Positions 29,401 to 37,480 of a stretch of DNA of 60,312 bases are shown here, piece by piece. The first letter of the stretch is position 1. Each line of letters opens with the position of its first letter. A program made the translations under genes and the position numbers. The DNA lies in NCBI RefSeq assembly GCF_025291715.1, contig NZ_JAMBIZ010000021.1, positions 1 to 60,312 of the forward strand. Reading direction: 5' to 3'. Source of the stretch: Metasolibacillus sp. (lineage in GTDB: Bacteria; Bacillota; Bacilli; Bacillales_A; Planococcaceae). The notes beneath the pieces are model-generated. The model was not told the DNA's origin, did not search any database, and worked only from the letters and a program-made list of their open reading frames with translations.

Positions 29401-29705
29401 GATACTGTGGAGGTAGTAGCACAGCAACGTATTGCACAGAATCTACCTCGGTGATGCCATTTACAGATGTCAATCTCAATCATTGGGCAGCTCAAGCGAT
29501 TGCGAAAGTGAATGCATTAGGCATCATGACAGGTATAAATGCAACGACATTCAATCCAGAGGGTTCTTTGACACGTGCACAGGCAGTAAAAGTTTTAAAT
29601 CAATTATTTGAATATCAATTGCAAGCAGATGCTCAAACGCCATTATTCAAAGATGTTACACCAGCACATTGGGCATTTGATAATATTCAAGCAGCGGCAC
29701 AATAA
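26421..29705 (+). CDS. Large S-layer-anchored surface protein with Ig-like, InlB-type and SLH domains
   Basis: 1094 residues. Signal peptide to about residue 28 (STYAS). Three bacterial Ig-like repeats (about 33-132, 250-348, 467-565), each with TLSYQWYSHT-NSNSGGTAI and YYYVVITNTNNSV, alternate with two copies of another beta domain (about 133-247 and 349-466: FTVS-T-WTFPALTVGYT). An InlB B-repeat follows (about 570-640, AGYTFVGWYKDSN..LYAKW), then a ~250-residue region and three SLH units from about 893. The SLH block is permuted: it opens mid-repeat (GYADGTFRPD) and closes with FKDVTPAHWAFDNI. Likely a cell-surface or adhesin-type protein. Confidence 0.88.
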   Translation: MERSRKSFIYLLIVLLAFVNVPISTYASTDDAVAPMITAQSTHQMVVVNDSRTLSVTATVADGGTLSYQWYSHTMNSNSGGTAINGATSATYTVPTSVLGDTFYYVVITNTNNSVSGIQTATTASNAARVRVHEQATFTVSDTEWTFPALTVGYTTAQVIPIKKNITLTKVGVGAIDNVAVSFSEGANSSFMTGTVRPDALDDGTLSAVMMVFPKQGLAAGTYTETVTITADAVLSQSFQVSITIHSLVNAETPVIQTQPSDQTTLVNGSRTLSVATAVADGGTLSYQWYSHTMNSNSGGTAIADATSATYNIPTNIVGTTYYYVVITNTNNSVNGTKTATVTSRAARALVHDPPTFTVSETAWTFPALTVGYTGTQVNAIKRNVILTKVGPGIIENVAVHFSGGASSSFMTGTVRPDALGDGTLSAVMMVFPKQGLTAGTYTETVTVTADGGLSESFQVSITINSLMSAEIPTITVQPNHQTIPVNGSGTLSTVATVADGGTLSYQWYSHTTNSNSGGTAIAGATNATYIIPTNVVGTTYYYVVITNTNNSVNGTKVVTITSNVAEIKVEPLVEHTVTFNLTGGSMTDPANVIVIYGQKINKPGDPIKAGYTFVGWYKDSNLNAAWDFTTDVVTGNTVLYAKWLAVIVPPNDNINNTNTEGPLSTTEQLMVNVQLGEGTEVSQLTINRTTNADGTVQDQVILTSQSIRDALLKLQGTQKKEIYIVLPTDTVNQVQQTIVTVPLTVLSMLKEEQIHLGIVSDDVKIDIPQSSLQSFEQELYFRIVPVRGEEVQQLQGRARTEELVRQLLGNANVTLLGQPMSIETNMQNHPVTLTLPLPQDVTQEQLENLAIYIEHSDGTKEGIYGDLVDFKGDTLGIQFEVRKFSTFSIVHVPQQENKVSIPYIQGYADGTFRPDVAVTRAQMASMLARYLTNNTIPTVQVSFKDTNQHGAKDAIEFVKSQGLFQGTTATTFNPNGTITRAQMAAVTMRWIERYCGGSSTATYCTESTSVMPFTDVNLNHWAAQAIAKVNALGIMTGINATTFNPEGSLTRAQAVKVLNQLFEYQLQADAQTPLFKDVTPAHWAFDNIQAAAQ

Positions 29706-29803
29706 ATCCATTATAGACAATTTTCGTTCGTTTCGTAAAAAACACTTCTCAAATTGTCTACACTACTCTATAATGAACAATAAGAATTTAATATGCATTC
29801 AAT

Positions 29804-29903
29804 TTCTTATCGAGAGAAGCAGAGGGACTGGCCCGATGAAGCTTCAGCAACCAACAAACATGTCAGGTGCTAAATCCAGCAGGTGTATGCCGACAGATGA
29901 GAA
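29804..29903 (+). promoter_or_regulatory. SAM-I (S-box) riboswitch aptamer
   Basis: Classic S-box sequence: P1 strands TTCTTATC and GATGAGAA, the AGAGAAGCAGAGGGACTGG block, CCCGATGAAGC, CAGCAACC, GGTGCTAAATCCAGCAG and a closing GACAGATGAG. SAM binding should favour the terminator at 29924-29960 and shut off yitJ-metH. Confidence 0.97.
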
Positions 29904-29923
29904 GGAACGATACGAACGAGTAG

Positions 29924-29960
29924 AGCCTTCTTTATATTTAAATAAAGGAGGCTTTTTATT
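29924..29960 (+). terminator. SAM riboswitch-controlled terminator
   Basis: AGCCTTCTTTAT pairs with ATAAAGGAGGCT and a run of T residues follows, 110 bp upstream of yitJ. Expression platform of the S-box riboswitch. Confidence 0.9.
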
Positions 29961-30021
29961 ATTCAGCAAATATCTGTTGAATAATACAGCCTCTGGCAGA
30001 TGTCGCGGATTAATCCGTACC

Positions 30022-30043
30022 CAATTACGATGAGGCGTAATTG
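30022..30043. repeat. Palindromic intergenic repeat, copy 2
   Basis: CAATTACG-ATGAGG-CGTAATTG, a perfect 8-bp inverted repeat, same length and outer arms as 19055-19076, and like it followed by ATTA. It lies between the riboswitch terminator and the yitJ ribosome site, next to another small palindrome, CGGATTAATCCG at 30006-30017. Confidence 0.55.
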
Positions 30044-30072
30044 ATTATATTAAGCGAGAGCGAGGATGAAAG

Positions 30073-31917
30073 ATGGGACTACGTGAAGCATTACAGGCAA
30101 GAGTATTAACAGCAGATGGGGCGATTGGAACACTGCTTTATTCATATGGATTGGATTATTGCCATGAGGAAATGAATGTTACAAAACCCGAGATTGTAGA
30201 GAAGATTCATAGTGAATATCTTACGGCAGGAGCTGATGTTATTCAAACGAATACATATGGGGCAAATGCTATTAAATTAGCACGCTATGGCTATGAGAAT
30301 CGCGTGCAGGAATTCAATGCGGCTGCAGTTAGGCTAGCAAAGGCAGCAGTTGGCAAAGGTGAGCAATTTGTGCTTGGGACAATTGGCGGTGTGCGTGGAA
30401 TCCGTAAAAGTGATGCGACATTAGAGGAAATTTTATTAGCGATTCGTGAGCAGGCAGAGAGCTTATTAGCAGGTGGCGTAGATGGGCTATTGCTTGAAAC
30501 ATATTATGATTTTGAAGAGCTGTCTGCAACGGTTCAAATGCTGCGTCCATTAACAGATAAAGTTATTGTGGCGCAAGTGTCGATGCATGAGCCAGGCATT
30601 TTACAAAATGGCATGAGCTTAAATGATGCATTAACGGAGCTAGATGCACTCGGTGCAGATATTGTTGGCATGAACTGTCGCTTAGGTCCGTATCATTCGA
30701 TTCAAGCAATGGAAACGGTGGAGCTACCGAAGCATGCCTTTCTTTCAGCATATCCGAACGCTTCTTTATTAGATGTAGAAGATGGTCGCGTTGTCTATGA
30801 ATCAGAGGCTGATTACTTTGCACGTGCGGCGGTGGAGCTAGTTGGGCAAGGAGTGCGGTTGATTGGTGGCTGCTGCGGTACAACACCAAAGCATATTGAA
30901 GCAGTGAAAAAGCGTCTAGCAGGTGTTAAGCCACTGACTGAAAAGGAAATTAAGCCTAGAAGTGCAGAGTTTGTACGTGTGCCAGAGCCACCAGTTGAAG
31001 AGCCGTTACATATCAAGGTGAAGCGAGGCCGTTCTGTTATTGTTGAGTTAGACACACCACGTCATTTAGAAATCGATGGGTTTGTAAAAGGGGCGAAGGA
31101 GCTGTATGAAGCAGGGGCTGATGTCATTATGATGGCAGATAATTCACTTGCCTCCCCACGTATTAGCAATATTGCGATGGCTTCGATTTTAAAATTGCAG
31201 CATGGTGTTCGTGCATTGCCTCATTTAACATGCCGTGATCGTAATTTAATTGGCTTACAGTCGCATTTAATGGGCTTAGATGCCTTGGATTTAAATGATA
31301 TTTTAGTTGTGACAGGTGACCCGACAAAGGTAGGAGATTTCCCAGGAGCAACAAGCGTTTATGATGTATCCTCAATGGAGTTAATTACTTTAATTAAAAA
31401 ATTAAACGAAGGCATTTCTTTCTCAGGGAAATCATTGCGCAAGCAGGCGAACTTCTCTGTTGCTGCGGCATTTAACCCGAATGTGCGTGTATTAGACCGT
31501 GCGGTAAGCCGTTTAGAGAAAAAAATTGAGCATGGTGCAGATTATTTTATTACACAGCCTGTTTATACGAAAGAAAAAATCGTTGAAATATATGAGGCAA
31601 CAAAGCATTTAGACACGCCAATTTATATCGGTATCATGCCATTAACAAGCTTTAGAAGCGCAGAGTTTTTACATCATGAGGTGCCGGGTATTAAATTATC
31701 TGATGATGCATTAGCACGTATGGAAGCGTGCGGGGATGATAAGGAAAAAGCAACGGCTGAGGGTATTGCTATTGCACAGGAATTACTCGATACAGCATGC
31801 GAATATTTCAATGGTATTTATTTAATTACACCATTTTTACGCTACGATATGACACGACAATTAATGGACTATGTGAAGCAATTTGATGCACAAAAAGGAG
31901 TCAAAGCAAATGTTTAA
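30073..31917 (+). CDS. yitJ: Bifunctional homocysteine S-methyltransferase / methylenetetrahydrofolate reductase YitJ
   Basis: 614 residues, a natural fusion. Residues 1-~290 are a homocysteine methyltransferase domain with the zinc-binding GMNC and GGCCGT motifs; residues ~320-614 are a 5,10-methylene-THF reductase (FAD barrel; VTGDPTKVGDFPGA, FSVAAAFNPN, FITQPVYTKE). It makes the methyl donor 5-methyl-THF that MetH uses. Controlled by the upstream SAM-I riboswitch; overlaps metH by 8 bases. Confidence 0.95.
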   Translation: MGLREALQARVLTADGAIGTLLYSYGLDYCHEEMNVTKPEIVEKIHSEYLTAGADVIQTNTYGANAIKLARYGYENRVQEFNAAAVRLAKAAVGKGEQFVLGTIGGVRGIRKSDATLEEILLAIREQAESLLAGGVDGLLLETYYDFEELSATVQMLRPLTDKVIVAQVSMHEPGILQNGMSLNDALTELDALGADIVGMNCRLGPYHSIQAMETVELPKHAFLSAYPNASLLDVEDGRVVYESEADYFARAAVELVGQGVRLIGGCCGTTPKHIEAVKKRLAGVKPLTEKEIKPRSAEFVRVPEPPVEEPLHIKVKRGRSVIVELDTPRHLEIDGFVKGAKELYEAGADVIMMADNSLASPRISNIAMASILKLQHGVRALPHLTCRDRNLIGLQSHLMGLDALDLNDILVVTGDPTKVGDFPGATSVYDVSSMELITLIKKLNEGISFSGKSLRKQANFSVAAAFNPNVRVLDRAVSRLEKKIEHGADYFITQPVYTKEKIVEIYEATKHLDTPIYIGIMPLTSFRSAEFLHHEVPGIKLSDDALARMEACGDDKEKATAEGIAIAQELLDTACEYFNGIYLITPFLRYDMTRQLMDYVKQFDAQKGVKANV

Positions 31918-34900
31918 TCACCCAATTCAAGAACAGTTAGCAAAGCGCATTTTAATCATTGATGGCGCAATGGGAACGATGCTACAAAATGAAAATTTAA
32001 CATATGACGATTTTGGTGGTGAGGAGCTGGATGGCTGTAACGAGAACCTTGTACTGACACGTCCAGACGTTTTGCACAAAATACATCGTGCCTATTTAGA
32101 AGCGGGCGCAGATATTATTTGTACAAATACATTCGGTGGGACACCGCTCGTATTGAATGAATACGATTTAGGGCATAAGGCAATTGAAATTAATAAGCGT
32201 GCTGTAGAAATAGCCAAGGAAGAGGCAGCAAAAATTTCGACACCAGAATGGCCACGCTTCGTAGCAGGTGCTATTGGACCAACGACGAAAACGTTGTCGG
32301 TAACGGGTGGTATTACCTTTGATGAATTAGAGGAAAACTTCTATGTACAAGCACATGCACTTGTAGAAGCGGGCGCAGACTTAATTTTGCTTGAAACGAG
32401 CCAGGATATGCTGAACGTCAAAGCAGCGACAATTGGTATTAAACGTGCTTTTACTGATTTGGGGAAAGAGCTACCAATTATGATTTCAGGTACGATTGAA
32501 CCGATGGGTACAACGCTAGCAGGACAGTCGATTGAAGCCTTTTATATTTCAATTGAGCATGTCCAGCCATTATCAATCGGCTTAAACTGTGCAACAGGTC
32601 CAGAGTTTATGACAGACCACATTCGTTCATTATCTGAACTAAGCACAAGCTATGTAAGCTGTTATCCAAATGCAGGGCTACCTGATGAAAATGGCTGTTA
32701 CCATGAAACACCAGAATCTTTATCGAAAAAGCTACAAGGCTTTGCAGAAAAAGGCTGGTTAAATATTGTTGGCGGCTGCTGTGGAACAACACCTGCGCAT
32801 ATTGCGGCAATTCGAGAAGCGGTAGACGGACATACACCACGTCAGCCACAGCAAGCAAGTGGAGAGCATATGGTATCTGGCATTGAGCCATTGCAATATG
32901 ATGAGTCAATGCGCCCATTATTTATTGGTGAGCGTACAAATGTTATCGGCTCACGTAAATTCAAAAACTTAATTATTGATGGCAAATTTGAAGAAGCAGC
33001 GGAAATCGCACGTGCACAGGTGAAAAGCGGTGCACATGTTATCGATATTTGCTTAGCGAACCCTGACCGTGATGAAGTAGCCGATATGCAGAACTTTATG
33101 CAGGAGGTTGTGAAAAAAGTAAAGGTTCCGCTTGTAATTGACTCGACAGATGAAAAAGTAATGGAAGAGGCGCTGAAATTTTCGCAAGGAAAGGCCATCA
33201 TTAACTCGATTAACTTAGAGGATGGCGAGGAACGCTTTGATGCGGTCATGCCACTTGTTAAAAAATACGGAGCTTCCATTGTTGTTGGAACAATTGATGA
33301 ACAAGGGATGGCAGTTACACGCGAACGTAAATTAGAGGTAGCAGAGCGCTCTTATAAGCTGTTAACAGAAAAATGGGGCATTTCGCCAGAGGATATTATT
33401 TTTGACCCACTAATGTTCCCAGTTGGCACAGGGGACGAGCAGTATATTGGTGCAGCAGAGGAAACAATTGAGGGGATTCGCCTGATTAAAACGAAATTGC
33501 CAGGTGTTTTAACGGTGCTTGGTGTAAGTAACGTCTCGTTTGGCTTGCCACCAGTTGGTCGTGAAGTATTAAATGCAGTGTATTTATATCACTGTACACA
33601 GGCAGGTCTTGACTATGCAATTGTCAATACTGAAAAGCTAGAGCGCTATGCATCCATTCCAGAAGATGAAATTAAGCTTGCCAATGATTTAATTTTTAAG
33701 ACAAATGATGAAACGCTAGCGGTCTTTACCGATTTTTATCGCGATAAGAAAAAGGAAAAAACAGAGGCGGACATCCCGAAAACAGTAGAAGGTCGATTAG
33801 CGTACTACATTTTAGAAGGTACGAAGGAAGGCTTAGTAGATGATTTAAATGCGGCGATGGAAATGTTCGATACCCCTCTTGATATTATTAATGGACCATT
33901 AATGGCAGGGATGGCGGAAGTAGGTCGTCTATTTAATGATAACCAGTTAATTGTAGCAGAAGTGTTGCAATCAGCAGGTGTTATGAAGGCTGCTGTTGCT
34001 CATTTAGAGCAATTTATGGAGAAAAATGATGACTCCGCAAACAAAGGGAAATTAGTGTTAGCGACAGTAAAAGGGGATGTGCACGATATCGGGAAAAACC
34101 TTGTGGATATTATTTTAAGTAATAATGGCTATAAAGTAGTGGATCTGGGTATTAAAGTAACACCAACTGAGTTAATTGAAGCGATTCGCAAGGAGCAACC
34201 TGATTTCGTTGGTTTATCAGGCTTGCTTGTAAAATCAGCACAGCAAATGGTATTAACAGCGCAAGATTTTAAGGAGGCAGGTATTGATATCCCGATTTTA
34301 GTAGGCGGTGCGGCATTATCGCGTCGCTTTACAGAAACGAAAATTGCTGCGGAATATGATGGTCCTGTTATTTATTCAAAGGACGCAATGCAAGGCTTAG
34401 ATTTTGCCAACCGTTTAATGAATAAGGCAGAACGGGAAGGGCTGTTAGAAGAACTTCGCGATGCGCGTGAAAAGCGTTTAGAGGCGGATGAAAAACGTGC
34501 AGCTAAACCGAAGGCAGAGCCACTAGTAAAGCCTGCTCGCACAGTGGAGGATGCATCTGTATTTGTACCAAAAGATTTAACACGTCGCATTAAGCGTAAT
34601 TATGCTGTGTCACATTTACAGCCATATGTAAATTTACGTACATTAATCGGGCACCACCTTGGCTTAAAGGGCAATGTTGATAAGTTTTTACAGGAAGGTG
34701 ATAGCCGTGCGATTGAGCTACATGAGCTTGTAACAGGCTATTTACAGAGCGACACATTCCAGCCATCAGGCATGTATCAATTTTTCCCAGCACAAGCGGA
34801 TGGTGATGATGTCATCGTGTACAGTCCAGATGATGCAAAAACAGAAATTGAACGCTTCACATTCCCGCGTCAGCAAGTAGAGCCATATTTATGCTTAGCA

Positions 34901-35341
34901 GACTTCTTGAAAACAGTAGATAGCGGTGAAATGGATTATATTGCATTAATGGTTGTCACGGCCGGTCATGGTGTTAGTGATAAAGCCCGTGAATTGAAGG
35001 AGCAAGGTCGCTTCTTAGAAAGTCATGCACTACAAGCGACAGCGCTAGAATTAGCGGAAGGCTTTGCGGAGCGTATTCACCAAGAAATTCGCGACCAATG
35101 GGGCTTTCCAGATACAACAGACTTCACAATGCGTGACCGCTTTGCAGCAAAATACCAAGGACAACGCTTCAGCTTTGGCTACCCAGCTTGTCCGAATTTA
35201 GAGGATCAAGAAAAACTATTCGGCTTATTGAAGCCAGAGGAAATTGGCGTACAGCTAACGGATGGCTTTATGATGGAGCCTGAGGCGAGCGTATCCGCAA
35301 TTGTCTTTGCACATCCAAATGCGAGATATTTTAATGTATAA
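31910..35341 (+). CDS. metH: Cobalamin-dependent methionine synthase MetH
   Basis: 1143 residues from ATG 31910, placed 9 bases after AAAAGGAG; an in-frame TTG upstream is inside yitJ without a ribosome site. All four modules are present: homocysteine domain (1-~315, GGCCGTTP zinc site), pterin domain (~345-610), B12 cap and cobalamin domains (~640-870, with DVHDIGKN carrying the axial His), and the C-terminal AdoMet activation domain (to PNARYFNV). Synthesises methionine from homocysteine with 5-methyl-THF supplied by YitJ. Confidence 0.97.
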   Translation: MFNHPIQEQLAKRILIIDGAMGTMLQNENLTYDDFGGEELDGCNENLVLTRPDVLHKIHRAYLEAGADIICTNTFGGTPLVLNEYDLGHKAIEINKRAVEIAKEEAAKISTPEWPRFVAGAIGPTTKTLSVTGGITFDELEENFYVQAHALVEAGADLILLETSQDMLNVKAATIGIKRAFTDLGKELPIMISGTIEPMGTTLAGQSIEAFYISIEHVQPLSIGLNCATGPEFMTDHIRSLSELSTSYVSCYPNAGLPDENGCYHETPESLSKKLQGFAEKGWLNIVGGCCGTTPAHIAAIREAVDGHTPRQPQQASGEHMVSGIEPLQYDESMRPLFIGERTNVIGSRKFKNLIIDGKFEEAAEIARAQVKSGAHVIDICLANPDRDEVADMQNFMQEVVKKVKVPLVIDSTDEKVMEEALKFSQGKAIINSINLEDGEERFDAVMPLVKKYGASIVVGTIDEQGMAVTRERKLEVAERSYKLLTEKWGISPEDIIFDPLMFPVGTGDEQYIGAAEETIEGIRLIKTKLPGVLTVLGVSNVSFGLPPVGREVLNAVYLYHCTQAGLDYAIVNTEKLERYASIPEDEIKLANDLIFKTNDETLAVFTDFYRDKKKEKTEADIPKTVEGRLAYYILEGTKEGLVDDLNAAMEMFDTPLDIINGPLMAGMAEVGRLFNDNQLIVAEVLQSAGVMKAAVAHLEQFMEKNDDSANKGKLVLATVKGDVHDIGKNLVDIILSNNGYKVVDLGIKVTPTELIEAIRKEQPDFVGLSGLLVKSAQQMVLTAQDFKEAGIDIPILVGGAALSRRFTETKIAAEYDGPVIYSKDAMQGLDFANRLMNKAEREGLLEELRDAREKRLEADEKRAAKPKAEPLVKPARTVEDASVFVPKDLTRRIKRNYAVSHLQPYVNLRTLIGHHLGLKGNVDKFLQEGDSRAIELHELVTGYLQSDTFQPSGMYQFFPAQADGDDVIVYSPDDAKTEIERFTFPRQQVEPYLCLADFLKTVDSGEMDYIALMVVTAGHGVSDKARELKEQGRFLESHALQATALELAEGFAERIHQEIRDQWGFPDTTDFTMRDRFAAKYQGQRFSFGYPACPNLEDQEKLFGLLKPEEIGVQLTDGFMMEPEASVSAIVFAHPNARYFNV

Positions 35342-35350
35342 ATAAGATGA

Positions 35351-35400
35351 AAGAGCCTGAAAAGCAGTATAGTATGCTACTTTTCAGGTTCTTTTCTTAT
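35351..35400 (+). terminator. Terminator of yitJ-metH
   Basis: AAGAGCCTGAAAAG pairs with CTTTTCAGGTTCTT around a loop that also has pairing potential, followed by TTCTTATT. Confidence 0.8.
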
Positions 35401-35506
35401 TCCGCGCACAAATTATAAATATCAATGTCGACAGAGGCATTGAGTTGATTGAAAAAAATGTATCGTCAAATAGACGAATCATAATACTAGAATGATATTT
35501 TTTCAT
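35384..35506 (-). CDS. Possible small protein, 40 aa
   Basis: ATG at 35506 preceded by GGAGAGTGAGCT encodes 40 residues (MKKYHSSIMIRLFDDTFFSI...), with a hydrophobic stretch STLIFIICA near the end. The reading frame runs into the metH terminator. It fills most of the 314-bp gap between metH and the acetyltransferase gene, which otherwise holds AT-rich DNA. The only support is the ribosome site, so it may not be a real gene. Confidence 0.3.
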   Translation of the reverse strand: MKKYHSSIMIRLFDDTFFSINSMPLSTLIFIICARNKKRT

Positions 35507-35655
35507 AGCTCACTCTCCATTTAAATATGTATCAATAAAATTATTTTCTATATAAATGGTTGAATATCCTTTAAAATACAATATTTTCCTATATAAGTTT
35601 TGATTGAAAACAAATATCTATAAGTATAGTATTTGATAAAAAGGAGGAATCGCCA

Positions 35656-36141
35656 ATGATTCGCAGAGCGGTAAAAGAAGATGTTGCAGGGATGCTTGAA
35701 ATTTTTAATGATGCGATTTTAACGACTACAGCAGTTTATTTATATGAGCCACAAACGTTGGAGCAAAGATTAGCTTGGTTTGAGGCGAAGCAAGCGGCAA
35801 ACGAGCCGATTTTTATTTATGAGGAGAATGAACGAGTAGCAGGCTATGCCACATATGGACCATATCGTGCCTATCCGGGCTATGCGTATACGGTTGAGCA
35901 TTCTGTTTATGTACATAAGGAGCATCATCGCAAAGGAATTGCGACGAAGCTAATGCATGCATTAATTGCAGAAGCAAAGACACAAAAATTAAAAACGATG
36001 ATTGCTGTCATTGATGCTGAAAATGAGGCGAGTATACTTTCGCATGAAAAGCTAGGCTTCACTTATAGCGGGACAATTCGCAATGCAGGCTATAAATTTG
36101 AGCGCTGGTTGGATGTGTCATTTTATCAGTTAGATTTATAA
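35656..36141 (+). CDS. GNAT acetyltransferase, phosphinothricin/methionine sulfoximine type
   Basis: 161 residues. The N-terminus (IRRAVKEDVAGMLEIFNDAI), the VEHSVYVHKEHHRKGIATKL acetyl-CoA site and the late HEKLGFTYSGTIRNAGYKF segment match the Pat/Bar/YwnH branch, which acetylates phosphinothricin, methionine sulfoximine or methionine-derived amines. Good AAGGAGG ribosome site. Monocistronic as far as can be seen. Physiological substrate unknown. Confidence 0.88.
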   Translation: MIRRAVKEDVAGMLEIFNDAILTTTAVYLYEPQTLEQRLAWFEAKQAANEPIFIYEENERVAGYATYGPYRAYPGYAYTVEHSVYVHKEHHRKGIATKLMHALIAEAKTQKLKTMIAVIDAENEASILSHEKLGFTYSGTIRNAGYKFERWLDVSFYQLDL

Positions 36142-36194
36142 AAGCATCATGATTTCGCCCATTTTTCTTACATTTCGCCCTAATTTAGCACCTA

Positions 36195-36213
36195 GTCATA
36201 TGACAGTTGTCAT
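36195..36213 (+). promoter_or_regulatory. Putative DesR operator upstream of des
   Basis: GTCATATGAC (36195-36204) overlaps ATGACAGTTGTCAT (36200-36213), two interlocked palindromes about 90-105 bp before the des start, followed by another TCATGA at 36221. DesR-P of B. subtilis binds TCATGACA-like repeats just upstream of the des promoter, so site and position fit. Confidence 0.5.
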
Positions 36214-36301
36214 AAAAAAATCATGATATTTAAGTCTACTTGTCATTCGTTTAATTGTTTAATATGAAGTTAATAAATTGAACGAAGGTAGGGATTTTTA
36301 C

Positions 36302-37336
36302 ATGGCACATATCGATGCTGAAAAAACAAAGCAGCTCCGAAAAGATGTTGCTCCATTTGCAAAGTCTGAAATGAGAAAAAGTATTCAACAGCTTATTAAT
36401 ACGCTTTTGCCAATGATTGCATTGTGGGCACTCGCATTTTATGTGATGCAATATTCACCTTGGCTAAGCGTTGCATGTAGCGTTTTTGCGGCAGGCTTTT
36501 TAGTACGCACGTTTATTATTTTCCATGATTGCACGCACGGTTCATTTTTCAAAAATAAAACAGCGAACAATATTGTTGGCTTTATTACGGGCACATTAAC
36601 ATCTTTCCCATATGAAAAATGGAAACGTGAGCATACAATCCATCATGCGACAAGCTCGAACTTAGATAAGCGTGGTATCGGTGATATCGATATGTTAACA
36701 GTAGAGGAATATGTAGAGAAGTCAAAGCTAGGTCGTATCGGTTACCGCTTATACCGCAATCCGATTGTCATGTTCGGTTTAGGACCACTTTACATGGTGT
36801 TAGTGTTAAATCGTTTTAATCGCAGTGATGCAAAAAAGAAAGAGCGTATCAATACACATTTAACGACACTTGTATTAATTGCAATTTGTGCAATTTTAAT
36901 TTATGCTTTCGGCTGGCAAGCGTTTTTACTTGTTTATGGTGTAACATTATTTATCGCTGGCTCTCTAGGGATTTGGTTATTTTATATTCAGCATACGTAC
37001 GAAGATTCGTATTTTGAATATGAAGAGGATTGGGATTATGTAAAAGCAGCAGTAGAAGGAAGCTCATATTATAAGCTACCAAAAGTGCTACAATGGATTA
37101 CAGGAAATATTGGCTTCCACCATGTGCATCATTTATCACCGCGTATCCCGAACTATCATTTAGAAGCAGCGCATGAAAATGTAAAGCCATTGCAGCATGC
37201 AACGACGATTACATTAAAAACGAGCTTAGAGTCAATTCGCTTTAAGCTATATGATTCAGATAGCAAAAAGTTTGTAACATTTAAAGAAGCAAATGCATTG
37301 ATTGCCTTGCGCAATAAAAAACCTATACAAGCATAA
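36302..37336 (+). CDS. des: Membrane acyl-lipid desaturase Des
   Basis: 344 residues from ATG 36302 (weak GTAGGGA site upstream; an in-frame TTG 24 bases earlier is less likely). Four or more membrane helices and the three histidine boxes of membrane desaturases: HDCTHGS, HTIHH and HHVHH, which hold the di-iron centre. It introduces a cis double bond into membrane phospholipid acyl chains on cold shock. desK and desR follow directly, as in B. subtilis. Confidence 0.93.
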   Translation: MAHIDAEKTKQLRKDVAPFAKSEMRKSIQQLINTLLPMIALWALAFYVMQYSPWLSVACSVFAAGFLVRTFIIFHDCTHGSFFKNKTANNIVGFITGTLTSFPYEKWKREHTIHHATSSNLDKRGIGDIDMLTVEEYVEKSKLGRIGYRLYRNPIVMFGLGPLYMVLVLNRFNRSDAKKKERINTHLTTLVLIAICAILIYAFGWQAFLLVYGVTLFIAGSLGIWLFYIQHTYEDSYFEYEEDWDYVKAAVEGSSYYKLPKVLQWITGNIGFHHVHHLSPRIPNYHLEAAHENVKPLQHATTITLKTSLESIRFKLYDSDSKKFVTFKEANALIALRNKKPIQA

Positions 37337-37344
37337 TGACTAAG

Positions 37345-37386
37345 AGGCTGTTCGGAAAGTAAGACTTTCTGAGCAGCCTTACGTTT
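37345..37386 (+). terminator. Terminator between des and desK
   Basis: AGGCTGTTCGGAAAGT pairs with ACTTTCTGAGCAGCCT with two mismatches, then TACGTTTGT. It would let des be expressed independently from desKR. Confidence 0.75.
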
Positions 37387-37480
37387 GTAAAATCATTGTA
37401 AGCTTTTTTCAACTATATGGAAGAACATTTTGATATAATACGATTAAAAAGGTACACATTTTAATGGAAAGGAGGCGCTT

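Noticed and set aside
29608-30033. 141-residue open frame across the end of the SLH gene, the SAM riboswitch and its terminator
   Set aside because: It runs through structured RNA elements, has no ribosome site and overlaps the surface protein in another frame; it is a chance open frame.
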